A stretch of DNA of 64,000 nt from Candidatus Coatesiibacteriota bacterium (GTDB taxonomy: Bacteria; RBG-13-66-14; B26-G2; JAUVZD01). Location: assembly GCA_030602715.1 (NCBI GenBank), contig JAUVZD010000006.1:90465-154464 (forward strand), given 5' to 3'. Below, in pieces: positions 44,240 to 52,489 of the stretch (positions within the stretch are counted from its first letter, which is position 1; each line of letters begins with the position of its first letter). A program made the translations under genes and the position numbers. Under the pieces are notes generated by a model. That model made no database searches, had not been told where the DNA came from, and was given only the letters and a program-made list of their open reading frames with translations.

Positions 44240-46675
44240 TTACCACGGCAGGGGGAAGACCTCAACCCTCCTCCGCTCCTCAAGCGGCAGGAATTTATAG
44301 CGGGAGTAGCCGTCCAGGAACTTGGCTATGAGAGCGGCTTTCTCGTTGGATGGGGCAAGGGCTAGAAACTCCTCGTAATCAGTCGCCGCTTTCTCCAACC
44401 ATTCCAGCTCTTCGTTGTAGCGGGCGAGCTTCTTGACATCGTAAGCCTTTACCCGATAGAGGTCCCCCCGTGAGAGGTATAACATAGGGTCGTCGGGGTC
44501 CAGTTCAATAGCTTTATACAGGGCATCAATCGCCCCACCGGTGTTGCCGGACTCCCTTTCCAGGTAAGCCACATCCTTCTGATGCTCCGGGTTGTCCGGC
44601 TCCAGCTTGGCTAAGGTTTTATACTCACCGATCGCTTTCTTCAGCTCGCCGATATTCTCATAAGCCACAGCCAGATAGGCGTGGGCGGGAACGGAGTCGG
44701 GAAGCTGTTTGACCGCCTGCTTCAGAGGAGCTACCGCCTCCTCGTCCTTCATGTCCCGCAGGAGAGCCAGCCCCCAACGCAGGAAGCTGTCGCTGTGGTC
44801 GGGGTTCAGTTCGGCGGATTTGCCATATTCCCCGGCAGATTTGGAGAAATCCTGGAGCTCGTCGTAGATGCGACCCAGGTAGTAGTAAGCCTCATAGTTA
44901 GCGGTATCTTTTTTGGCCACATCTTTTAGTGCCTGCTCAGCACCTTCCAGTTCACCCTTCAGGTAAAGGGTGCGTCCCTTGCCTAACAGAGCTTTGACCA
45001 GGGAACTATCTATCTGGTAGGCGTGGTCGTAGGCGCTGATTGCCTGGTCGTAGTAGCCCATCACCTCATCGGTCTTACCCACATTGAAGAAGGCTAGGGC
45101 GAAGTTGGGGTCGTAGCGGGTTGCCAGCTCAAACTCCACCACCGCCTCGGAGTAATCCTCTAAGGTGAAGAAGACCTCACCGAGTGAGTTGTGCGCCTCG
45201 GGAAAATCTTCCTTGATGAAGAGGCATTTGTGATAATACTCAATTGCACTCTCCGGCTCACCGGACAGACGATAGACCTCAGCCAGAAGGAAGAGCACTT
45301 CCGGGTCGGATGGGGCAATGTTCAAGGCTCCATTGAATTGCTGGATAGCCTTGGGAAATTTCTCCTGAAGGGTGTAAATTTTTCCCAACTCCACATAGGG
45401 CTCCATTCGGGAAGCGTCCAAGCCCAAAGCCTTGAGGAAATGTTTCTCTGCAGAGGATATTCCCCCATTGCCCAGGTAAGCCATAGCCAGCAGATGGTGG
45501 ACTTGGAAATTGTCCTTCAGGGTATCCTCCGCTTGTTCTAATGAGTTTATCGCTTCGGCATACTCTTCACGGTCTAAATGTAGTTCTCCCAGGCCCAGGT
45601 GGGCGGAACCGTTCTTCCTGTCCAGGGCGATGGAGTTGCGGAAGGCTTCTATGGCTTTGCTGTCTCGGTTCATGGATTTGAGTGCTTGACCGAGGATGAG
45701 CTCGCTTTGGGTGGTGCTTCCGTCAAGGTCACGCACCTTGAGCAGAATATCCACAGCATCTTTTGCCCGTCCCTGGTGGAAATAGAGCGTTCCCAGCTCC
45801 TCCAGAGCTCGGGGATACTCATCCCCCAGCTCTTCAATGGCTTTATATTCCACCGCTGGTGAACAGACCTTCTCCAGCTCATAGATGGCTTCGTAGGATT
45901 CGCCCAGCCGGACATAGGCGACGCCCATTCGGTAGTGGGCTTCTATGGAAGTGGGGTCTATGCTTAGGACATCTTTGAACTCAGCGGTCGCCTCTTGATA
46001 AAGCCCCTTGGATAGATAGAGCCGTCCTAATTCCAGATGGGGCTCTAAGTTCCCCGGGTCCTCACCGACCGCTCGGTTGAAGGCGTCTAAAGCTTTGTCG
46101 TCCTTGCCGGTGGCGAGGTATGCCTTACCCAGGGTGAGGAAGAGTTCGCAGGAGTATTCCCCCAGACCGACCAGCTCTTTGGCAATATCTATAATCTTTG
46201 AGTTGTCTTCCTGCGCCTGGTATATCTCCAGCAACTTGAAGCGGGGGCGGGAGTCACTTTTAGCTTTCTTAGCCCAGGAGCTGTAAGCCTTCTCCTTCTG
46301 CTTGGCATCGCCGATCTTCTCAACCATGTCGGCGTATTTCTGCCAGACGGAGCTGTCGCTGGAATCTATTTTGAGGGCGGAATTGTAGATCTCCAGGGCT
46401 TGGGCAAGGCTCTCCATGCCCACCAGAGCTTCCCCCAGACCGACCAGGGCGGTGAAGTTTTTGCCCTGGAGGGTGAGGGCAAGCTCAAAGGCTTCCCTGG
46501 CGGAGGAATATTTGCCCAGGGCAAGCGAATTTTCCCCGACTGCTATCAGCCGTTCCACCTCATCGGATACCGCCAAGGGGTTGCTGTAGTCAAGATCGGG
46601 GTCTATTTCTAAGGCTGGCGCAGACAGGGGTGTAAAGAGAAGTGCCAGTGCCGAAATTATTATAATAGCTTTCAA
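44240..46675 (-). CDS. Exported protein built of tetratricopeptide repeats
   Basis: An 811-residue protein with a signal peptide (about 1-21) and an almost continuous TPR array to residue about 780, with typical repeats such as YLATGKDDKALDAFNRAV and YYLGRIYDELQDFSKSAGEY. Such solenoids act as scaffolds for envelope complexes; no enzyme domain is visible. TTG 46675 is supported by GGAGG at the right distance and a signal peptide. Convergent with radical SAM gene 2, whose duplication unit ends inside its last codons. Confidence 0.88.
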   Translation of the reverse strand: MKAIIIISALALLFTPLSAPALEIDPDLDYSNPLAVSDEVERLIAVGENSLALGKYSSAREAFELALTLQGKNFTALVGLGEALVGMESLAQALEIYNSALKIDSSDSSVWQKYADMVEKIGDAKQKEKAYSSWAKKAKSDSRPRFKLLEIYQAQEDNSKIIDIAKELVGLGEYSCELFLTLGKAYLATGKDDKALDAFNRAVGEDPGNLEPHLELGRLYLSKGLYQEATAEFKDVLSIDPTSIEAHYRMGVAYVRLGESYEAIYELEKVCSPAVEYKAIEELGDEYPRALEELGTLYFHQGRAKDAVDILLKVRDLDGSTTQSELILGQALKSMNRDSKAIEAFRNSIALDRKNGSAHLGLGELHLDREEYAEAINSLEQAEDTLKDNFQVHHLLAMAYLGNGGISSAEKHFLKALGLDASRMEPYVELGKIYTLQEKFPKAIQQFNGALNIAPSDPEVLFLLAEVYRLSGEPESAIEYYHKCLFIKEDFPEAHNSLGEVFFTLEDYSEAVVEFELATRYDPNFALAFFNVGKTDEVMGYYDQAISAYDHAYQIDSSLVKALLGKGRTLYLKGELEGAEQALKDVAKKDTANYEAYYYLGRIYDELQDFSKSAGEYGKSAELNPDHSDSFLRWGLALLRDMKDEEAVAPLKQAVKQLPDSVPAHAYLAVAYENIGELKKAIGEYKTLAKLEPDNPEHQKDVAYLERESGNTGGAIDALYKAIELDPDDPMLYLSRGDLYRVKAYDVKKLARYNEELEWLEKAATDYEEFLALAPSNEKAALIAKFLDGYSRYKFLPLEERRRVEVFPLPW

Positions 46676-46715
46676 ATGTCCTCCAGGTTGGTAAGTTTTT
46701 ACCCATTTATTAATA

Positions 46716-46744
46716 AATCTAGCACATAGTGCACTCTAAGTCAA
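46716..46744 (-). promoter_or_regulatory. Promoter of the TPR gene
   Basis: Minus strand TTGACT (46739-46744), 17-bp spacer, TAGATT (46716-46721). Confidence 0.7.
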
Positions 46745-46756
46745 GGTATGGAGAAA

Positions 46757-46776
46757 GGGAGGGCGGATACCCTCCC
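46757..46776 (-). terminator. Terminator of the tRNA-Leu gene
   Basis: GGGAGGG/CCCTCCC stem (46757-46763, 46770-46776), followed on the minus strand by TTTCT. Confidence 0.65.
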
Positions 46777-46784
46777 CATCAGTC

Positions 46785-46870
46785 TGCCGAAGGGGGGAGT
46801 TGAACCCCCACGGAGCTAATGCTCCACTGGACCCTGAATCCAGCGCGTCTACCAGTTCCACCACTTCGGC
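46785..46870 (-). tRNA. tRNA-Leu (CAG anticodon)
   Basis: An 86-nt cloverleaf on the minus strand. The acceptor arm GCCGAAG pairs with CTTCGGC, with discriminator A. The anticodon stem CTGGA/TCCAG encloses TTCAGGG, so the anticodon is CAG. A long variable arm (GGAGCATTAGCTCC) is typical of tRNA-Leu. The T-arm GGGGG-TTCAACT-CCCCC is perfect. CCA is not encoded. Confidence 0.95.
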
Positions 46871-46879
46871 TGTAGAGGA

Positions 46880-46908
46880 ATTATATATCCTGGGTCTACC
46901 TCTGTCAA
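46880..46908 (-). promoter_or_regulatory. Perfect promoter of tRNA-Leu
   Basis: Minus strand TTGACA (46903-46908), 17-bp spacer, TATAAT (46880-46885), about 10 bp before the mature 5-prime end. Confidence 0.9.
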
Positions 46909-47008
46909 GTTGAAAATATGAGGTGTGGAGCAGTTTAGAGAAAATTTTAGTATTTTATCCTGGGACTTGCTTGTGGATGTCAATTTCTCATTCCTTCAGG
47001 AAATACAA

Positions 47009-47037
47009 TTGACAGGACATTCCCGGGTTGTTAATAT
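47009..47037 (+). promoter_or_regulatory. Promoter of the GAF/SagB gene pair
   Basis: TTGACA (47009-47014), 17-bp spacer, TAATAT (47032-47037). Confidence 0.75.
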
Positions 47038-47077
47038 CTGATAATAAAGAACGGAGTCGGAAATCAGGGAGGAAATC

Positions 47078-47560
47078 GTGGAGAGATTTGAGGAAATTAG
47101 AGATAGGGTAAAGGAGCTTGCCGACAGTGGAACCGATATGATGGAGATACTGAGTATAGTCATCAGCATGCTCAAGGAGCGCTTTGCCCATTTTGATTGG
47201 GTGGGTATCTATCTGTTGCAGGGGAAGGTGCTCTCTTTGGAGGCTTATATGGGAAAGCCCACCCCCCATGAGCGCATCAATATAAAAGACGGCATCTGTG
47301 GTGCGGCGGCAAGGGAGAGGAAGACGATAGTCGTAGATGATGTGGAGAAGGACACCCGCTATTTAACCTGTTCGCCTTCCACCCGCTCGGAGATAGTGGT
47401 GCCCATCATCCGTGATGACGAGGTGCTGGGGGAGATTGATGTGGATAGCGATACTTTAGCCGCCTTTGACGAGAACGACAGGAAAGGCTTGGAGATGGTG
47501 GCGGAAAAACTGGCAAAGATATTGAAAAGAGATTATAAATGGGAAGGGGAGACCAGATAA
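47078..47560 (+). CDS. GAF-domain protein, free-methionine-R-sulfoxide-reductase-like
   Basis: A 160-residue cytoplasmic GAF domain. The segments DGICGAAARERKTIVVDDVE and TCSPSTRSEIVVP match fRMsr enzymes, which reduce free methionine-R-sulfoxide. Two cysteines sit at positions expected for the catalytic and a resolving residue (C74, C98); a third seen in E. coli is absent, as in several relatives. It could also be a plain GAF sensor. GTG 47078 has GGGAGGAAATC in front. Its TAA overlaps the next ATG by one base. Confidence 0.7.
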   Translation: MERFEEIRDRVKELADSGTDMMEILSIVISMLKERFAHFDWVGIYLLQGKVLSLEAYMGKPTPHERINIKDGICGAAARERKTIVVDDVEKDTRYLTCSPSTRSEIVVPIIRDDEVLGEIDVDSDTLAAFDENDRKGLEMVAEKLAKILKRDYKWEGETR

Positions 47561-48285
47561 TGCGCTGGATGGCGATAATACTGATTGTTGTTTTGACTGC
47601 ACTTGCCTGGGGATGTTCTCGCAAGGACGCAGGTGATGAGGGAAAGGCGCTGGGAGGTGTATCGGATGAGGATAATCCCTCGGATAGCTCTGCGCTTGCG
47701 GGGGATTATATCGTCCTGCCTGAACCGATGACTGCTGGAGAGATGAGCCTGGAGGAGGCGCTTGCTTCCCGCAGGTCACTTAGAAGCTTCTCGGATGAGG
47801 AACTTACTCTGCAGGAGGTATCCCAACTTCTTTGGGCGACTCAAGGTATAACCCTTGAGTCCAAGGGCTTTCGCATTGCACCCTCAGCCGGGGCTCTCTA
47901 TCCCCTGGAGGTCTATCTGCTGGATTCATCCGCAGTCTATCATTACCTGCCCGAAAAACATGCCCTGGAGCGGATTTCAAACCTGGACCTGCGTCAGGAG
48001 ATGATGTCCGCCGCCCTGGGCCAGTGGGCGGTGGGTGATGCTCCAGCGGTGTTTGTCATCACCGGGGTGGTGCAGAGGACGGCGGCAAAGTACGGCAAAC
48101 GAGCGGAGCGCTATGTTTATATAGAAGCCGGTCACTCCGCACAGAATCTGCTTTTGCAAGCAACGGCGTTGGGTTTGGGGGGAGTTCCCATCGGGGCTTT
48201 CTACGATGACGAGGTGGCTGAGGTCCTGGACTTATCCGGGGGGGAGCTACCCATCTATATCATCCCGGTGGGGCATGGTTCGTAA
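47560..48285 (+). CDS. SagB/nitroreductase-family lipoprotein
   Basis: A 241-residue FMN-dependent dehydrogenase-like protein. The N-terminus has a membrane-export sequence with C19 at a lipobox-like site (ALAWGC), so it appears exported and lipid-anchored, unusual for this fold. SLEEALASRRSLRSFSDEEL and RIAPSAGALYPLEVYL are the SagB-type signature, and GHSAQNLLLQATALGLGGVP closes the flavin site. Start ATG 47560 overlaps the upstream stop, so translation is coupled to the GAF gene. SagB proteins oxidise azolines in peptide natural products, but related stand-alone forms have other substrates; no precursor peptide is visible here. Confidence 0.75.
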   Translation: MRWMAIILIVVLTALAWGCSRKDAGDEGKALGGVSDEDNPSDSSALAGDYIVLPEPMTAGEMSLEEALASRRSLRSFSDEELTLQEVSQLLWATQGITLESKGFRIAPSAGALYPLEVYLLDSSAVYHYLPEKHALERISNLDLRQEMMSAALGQWAVGDAPAVFVITGVVQRTAAKYGKRAERYVYIEAGHSAQNLLLQATALGLGGVPIGAFYDDEVAEVLDLSGGELPIYIIPVGHGS

Positions 48286-48321
48286 TTTGGATTTGAGATA
48301 AGTATACACTTATATGATATG

Positions 48322-48349
48322 AAAAAGCAGGGCGGAAAGCCCTGCTTTG
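48322..48349. terminator. Bidirectional terminator
   Basis: AAAGCAGGGC (48324-48333) pairs perfectly with GCCCTGCTTT (48339-48348) around GGAAA. Separates the convergent SagB-like and sulfatase-like genes. Confidence 0.8.
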
Positions 48350-48376
48350 CTATAAAGACCATTCAACTGAGAGCAT

Positions 48377-50443
48377 TTACTCGTCAAGCATCTTCAGTTT
48401 ATCGTTGATTTTGGATACCTCTTCATAGGCGTGGTCGTGTGGGGCGGCGAGGTTGTTCAGGTATTGGGTGGCGTGGTGCTCAGCTTTCTCCAGATCCCTC
48501 TGCCGGGAGAAGTAGAGCAGGGTGAGGTAGTTGTGCGCACGCAGGTTGTTGGGGTCCACCTTAAGAACCCTGTCCATGTGATAGATTGCCTTCTCCGGCT
48601 GGTTTTTTATATTGTTATATAGTGTGCCCAGATTGAGGTAGGCGTCTACCTTGGACATCGCAGTGCTCTCAACATTGTTGGCGATCTCCACAAAGAGCCT
48701 CTCCGCTTCATCCCAGCGCTCTTGTTTAACCAGACACAGACCCATATAATTCTTGCTCATGGTGTTTTTGCTGTCCAGCTCGTAAGCGCGTTGGAACCAT
48801 TTGAAGGCTTCCTCGTAATCCCCTAGTTCAAAGATGTTCTGAGCCATGCTCATATTCAGGAAGGGAAGGTCCGGCTCCTCGGCAAGTAACTCATTCAGCA
48901 GTTTATTGGACATCTCAAGCATGTCATTTGAGCGAGTGAGAAGAAGTTGCTGGTATTTGACGATGATGTCTATCTTCTCCTTGGGGTCGGTCATGCTACG
49001 GCTCTTCATCTCCTCCTCGCTGAAGGTGGTGGGGGCACTGACATATCCCAGGCTGTATAGAGCCGCCTTGGTGGCTTCGTCTATCTCCGCTATGATAACC
49101 TCTTTGTCGGTCTCCTCCCCACCGCCGATCATCTGCGTTAATGCTGCCAACAGAAGCTGGTCATAGAACTCATTCTCCTCGCTATCCTCAAAGTAAAGGT
49201 TGTATAGCTCCTGGGGGTCCTCCTTAAGGTTATACAACTCCGATATGGGGGCTTTGATATACTTCCAGTTATTGTCCTGGATGCCGATCAATTTGGAGTA
49301 GCCGAAAATATAACTTGTATGGTAGGACTCGCAGTAGGAGTAGTGGGGCTCATCGCTCTTTTCCCCGAATATGTAAGGTAAGAGTGAGCTTCCGGAGATG
49401 CCCTCGGGGATGTCAATGCCCAGCACATCCAGTATTGTGGGCATCAGGTCCACCAGTCGCACCTGCTCAGTAACCGTCTGGTTGGCAGGGATCAGCCCCG
49501 GGCAGTGGATGATCAATGGGACATGGAGCGTTTGCTCGTAGATGAATACTGAGTGAGCGTATTCGTCGTGTTCACCGAAGGCTTCGCCGTGGTCGCCGGT
49601 CAGTATTATCAGCGTGTTGTCCCACAATCCCTCCTGCTTGAGGAACTCAAAGAATATGCCCAGGGTAGCGTCCACATAGGCGATTTCCCCGGCGTAGGGG
49701 TTGTAATAGTATCTTTGTGAATATGGTTGGGGGGGAGTGTAGGGTGCGTGAGGGTCGTAGAAGTGGACGAAGGCGAAGAAGGGAGAGTGTTTATTCTCCT
49801 TTATCCATTTGCTGGCTTCGGTTACTACCTCTCGTGCCCGGCGGTCGTCGGGGAAACCGGCTATGGTTGTGGTGCCGGTGACGATTTGATCGCCGTAGTA
49901 GTCAAAGCCCTGGGAAAGTCCATAGATGCCGTCCAGGATTATTGAGCCTATGAAAGCGGAGGTGGCGTAACCGTGTTCCTTGAGTATCTCCTGCAAACAG
50001 AGGTTAAAATCAGCCACCAGTTGGTTGTTGTCGTGCACTTTGGTCAGCGGGGGATAACAGCCGGTTAACATATTGGTGTGGGAGGGCAGGGTGAGAGGGA
50101 CATGGGCATCGCATTTCAGGAACAGGGTGCCGTCGGTGGCAAGCTGGTCTATGTAGGGGGTCTCAATGTTTTTGTAGCCGTAGCAGCCGATGTAGTCCGA
50201 GCGGGTGGTATCAATGCTTATCAGGATGACATTTAGGACTTCCTCTCCGCTCTGGATGGCAGACAGGCGTGATTTTTGCGCAGAGAAGCGATTCAGCCAG
50301 CTGATATACCAGATGCCGGCAATTATAGTTGCCACACAGACCACCCCCAATATTCCCCAGAGGAGGAATTTTTTCAGTTTTAAGGGTTTCTTTTGTGCAG
50401 ACTTCATTTCTGGCTTACGCTTGGTTTTTCCCCCTTTTTCCAT
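48377..50443 (-). CDS. Membrane-anchored sulfatase-like hydrolase with C-terminal TPRs
   Basis: A 688-residue protein with a basic N-terminus, one helix (about 27-48), an alkaline-phosphatase-superfamily domain (about 68-440) and TPRs (about 530-680). Metal-site segments are visible: D78 in ISIDTTRSDYIG and TGDHGEAFGEH. At the nucleophile position true sulfatases have Cys or Ser in C/S-x-P-x-R for conversion to formylglycine; here the sequence is T118-L-P-S-H122, so a formylglycine sulfatase is unlikely and a threonine-dependent phospho-/sulfo-transferase or hydrolase is more plausible. ATG 50443 is preferred to TTG 50452 by Shine-Dalgarno distance. Confidence 0.8.
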   Translation of the reverse strand: MEKGGKTKRKPEMKSAQKKPLKLKKFLLWGILGVVCVATIIAGIWYISWLNRFSAQKSRLSAIQSGEEVLNVILISIDTTRSDYIGCYGYKNIETPYIDQLATDGTLFLKCDAHVPLTLPSHTNMLTGCYPPLTKVHDNNQLVADFNLCLQEILKEHGYATSAFIGSIILDGIYGLSQGFDYYGDQIVTGTTTIAGFPDDRRAREVVTEASKWIKENKHSPFFAFVHFYDPHAPYTPPQPYSQRYYYNPYAGEIAYVDATLGIFFEFLKQEGLWDNTLIILTGDHGEAFGEHDEYAHSVFIYEQTLHVPLIIHCPGLIPANQTVTEQVRLVDLMPTILDVLGIDIPEGISGSSLLPYIFGEKSDEPHYSYCESYHTSYIFGYSKLIGIQDNNWKYIKAPISELYNLKEDPQELYNLYFEDSEENEFYDQLLLAALTQMIGGGEETDKEVIIAEIDEATKAALYSLGYVSAPTTFSEEEMKSRSMTDPKEKIDIIVKYQQLLLTRSNDMLEMSNKLLNELLAEEPDLPFLNMSMAQNIFELGDYEEAFKWFQRAYELDSKNTMSKNYMGLCLVKQERWDEAERLFVEIANNVESTAMSKVDAYLNLGTLYNNIKNQPEKAIYHMDRVLKVDPNNLRAHNYLTLLYFSRQRDLEKAEHHATQYLNNLAAPHDHAYEEVSKINDKLKMLDE

Positions 50444-50541
50444 AAAGGACAATCCCTCTCTTGCTCGGAGTGGAATATATTCCAGTGAAGTCTAGTGTAT
50501 CCAGGAAAACCCGGCGATGATGGAAGCTATTACTATGACAT

Positions 50542-50570
50542 ATCCTAACACTTGTAATTTATCTTGTCAA
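50542..50570 (-). promoter_or_regulatory. Promoter of the sulfatase-like gene
   Basis: Minus strand TTGACA (50565-50570), 17-bp spacer, TAGGAT (50542-50547). Its -35 overlaps that of the divergent promoter at 50564-50592. Confidence 0.7.
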
Positions 50571-50592
50571 TCATTGCTGGTTTTAGTAAAAT
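50564..50592 (+). promoter_or_regulatory. Promoter of the anchored-protein/L,D-transpeptidase genes
   Basis: TTGTCA (50564-50569), 17-bp spacer, TAAAAT (50587-50592). Confidence 0.7.
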
Positions 50593-50629
50593 GAGCGGGA
50601 AACACACTCTTAAAAGGCGGTGGGACTGA

Positions 50630-51466
50630 ATGAACGAAGATGATACTAAAATAGAAACCCCAGTCAGCTCCCGTAAGAATTTGATTGAGAAACGTTTTGG
50701 GCGGAGGACCGGGCGAAAGCCAGTCCTGATAGTGGTTGTGGGGCTTATAATTGGTGGTGTGGTGGGCTTGCTTGCCGGCTACATCATCTGGGGTCGGGCG
50801 CACTTAGCCGGCGGGAATGGAGATGAGGAGCAGGCGACAGCTGAAGAGAGCGAGGAGGTGGAGGTCTTTATCCCCGGTAAGGGCAGTCTGGATGAGGTCT
50901 TTGGAGATGATGTGGTCTTCTTCGTCCCTTTTCCGGACAAGGTGGACACGGACAACCCGGAGGCTACCCGGGAGGAGATACGAGAGTTTATAGAGGTAGA
51001 GTGCAGGCTTAAAGAGCCCTTCATTTCCGCACTGGTTGACGAGGGGGTGGATATACCCGTCCGCCTGGTGGTGGTTGATGATGCAAATCATAAGCTCTGC
51101 GAGGTATATTTAAGCGAAGCCGGCTCGGAACCAAACTGGTTTCTCGCTGGTTTAGAGAAGGATAAGGACTACCAGGTGTTGATGGAGAATCTGCTGGCAC
51201 GGTTAGCAACTCAACAGGAAGATTATGTTGAGAGGTATATGTTGAGCGAGGGGGTTCTAGGAGTGGAGGAGCAGGTATCCGCCTTTCAGGAGATGGCGAT
51301 GCTTGCTTCCGGGGGCTTGGAAGCGGAGATGACCGCAATGGAGGGGGGACGGAGCTACGAAGTCAGTTTCCTGGATAAAGATATGGTGCACAAATTTTCC
51401 CTGGATTTGGGCTTCAATCAGAGCACTATGGAACTTGAGGTGAAGTCCATCTCTATGCATCAATAA
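50630..51466 (+). CDS. Single-pass membrane protein of unknown function
   Basis: A 278-residue protein not recognised. Basic cytoplasmic N-terminus, one glycine-rich helix (about 30-54, LIVVVGLIIGGVVGLLAGYI), then an acidic extracytoplasmic part with mixed alpha/beta character and several Glu-rich helices. 35 nt before the L,D-transpeptidase, so probably co-expressed and possibly working in the same wall compartment. Confidence 0.6.
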   Translation: MNEDDTKIETPVSSRKNLIEKRFGRRTGRKPVLIVVVGLIIGGVVGLLAGYIIWGRAHLAGGNGDEEQATAEESEEVEVFIPGKGSLDEVFGDDVVFFVPFPDKVDTDNPEATREEIREFIEVECRLKEPFISALVDEGVDIPVRLVVVDDANHKLCEVYLSEAGSEPNWFLAGLEKDKDYQVLMENLLARLATQQEDYVERYMLSEGVLGVEEQVSAFQEMAMLASGGLEAEMTAMEGGRSYEVSFLDKDMVHKFSLDLGFNQSTMELEVKSISMHQ

Positions 51467-51501
51467 TTACCGGGGTTGAGTCGGTGATAGAGGTAAAAAA
51501 T

Positions 51502-52395
51502 ATGAGACCCTTTACAGTAGTTCTGACCCTGTTATTCATCTGCTTGCTCACATTCGGCTGTGGTCAGGGGAGCGATAAGGTGGGTGAGGACCTTCCCCTG
51601 GATCAATCCCCGGAAAATACCGAACCCATGAAGGACCCCAGCGAGGTGGAGGTGAAGGTGCTTAACGGCTGTGGTGTGGAGGGTCTGGCTTCTAAGGTGG
51701 CTACCAGGGTTGGCGCTTTGGGCTATTCTCAGGTGGAGGAGGACAATTACAAAGATGAGGAAGGACGGATAAACCACCGCATCAACTTTACCTATATAGA
51801 ATATCTATACGGTTTCAAGGGCAACGCTGACGAACTGGCGGAGCTTCTGGGCGTCTCTCGCCTGGAGGAGAAGCAGGTGCTCTCCGGCGATGTGGTCGTC
51901 GTCCTGGGGAAGGACCTGGATGAGGTTGCCCTGCGAGTGGATGCGGAATACGGCCTGCCGAGCGAGGAGGATGCGGGCTTGGTCTCCCTGGAGGGCGTGG
52001 AATCGGCAATAAATCTCAAGCCCCCGACCGACGGCTTGTATATAGACAAGAGCAGGAATATTATACAGCTATACAGTGGTGGGCAATTGGTGGTGGAGTA
52101 TCCCTGCTGTACCGGAAAGGACGGCTGCACCCCGGAGGGGAGTTTCACCGTCACCTCCAAGTTGGTTGACCCCACCTGGTATTGGCAGGGGGAGGCAATC
52201 CCCCCGGGACCGGATAACGGTCTTGGAACCCGCTTTTTGGGGATAAGCAAGAAGGGCTACGGCATCCACGGCACCAACGAGCCGGACTCCATCGGCTATT
52301 CCCTCTCCCACGGCTGTGTACGCCTGCAAAACGAGGACATTGAGGAGCTTTATGGTATGGTGCATGTGGGGACGGTGGTGGTGATAGGACCGTAG
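51502..52395 (+). CDS. L,D-transpeptidase lipoprotein with LytR_C-like domain
   Basis: A 297-residue lipoprotein (lipobox TFGC, C20). Residues about 50-150 resemble the LytR_C domain (EVKVLNGCGVEGLASKVA). The C-terminal YkuD domain has the full active site, H256 in HGTNE and C272 in SHGCVRL. Enzymes of this family make 3-3 peptidoglycan cross-links or attach proteins to the wall. ATG 51502 is preferred to GTG 51484 because GAGGT lies 8 nt in front and the signal peptide starts there. TxxxGxxTPxG-type segment (CTGKDGCTPEGSFTV) is present. Confidence 0.9.
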   Translation: MRPFTVVLTLLFICLLTFGCGQGSDKVGEDLPLDQSPENTEPMKDPSEVEVKVLNGCGVEGLASKVATRVGALGYSQVEEDNYKDEEGRINHRINFTYIEYLYGFKGNADELAELLGVSRLEEKQVLSGDVVVVLGKDLDEVALRVDAEYGLPSEEDAGLVSLEGVESAINLKPPTDGLYIDKSRNIIQLYSGGQLVVEYPCCTGKDGCTPEGSFTVTSKLVDPTWYWQGEAIPPGPDNGLGTRFLGISKKGYGIHGTNEPDSIGYSLSHGCVRLQNEDIEELYGMVHVGTVVVIGP

Positions 52396-52433
52396 GGAAT
52401 AGAAGTTTTCAGTTTTTAAAATTACGCGAAAAA

Positions 52434-52465
52434 ATAAAAAAGGGAGCATAGGCCCCCTTTTTTAA
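52434..52465. terminator. Bidirectional terminator
   Basis: AAAAAAGGG (52436-52444) pairs with CCCTTTTTT (52455-52463). Lies between convergent genes. Confidence 0.75.
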
Positions 52466-52489
52466 TAACATTCTTTACTGAGTAATCTG

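Larger units (their letters stand above)
42515..44297. repeat. Tandem duplication, second copy
   Basis: Begins with GGTTTAACTAATCACCATTT and ends inside the last codons of the intact TPR gene. Encodes the second radical SAM protein, about three quarters identical to the first by eye. Confidence 0.8.

Noticed and set aside
46676-47077. Integration site at the tRNA-Leu gene
   Set aside because: No integrase gene and no partial tRNA copy is present in the window.
47560-48285. SagB-like gene as part of an azole-peptide biosynthesis cluster
   Set aside because: No cyclodehydratase, docking protein or precursor peptide gene lies nearby; the protein itself looks exported.
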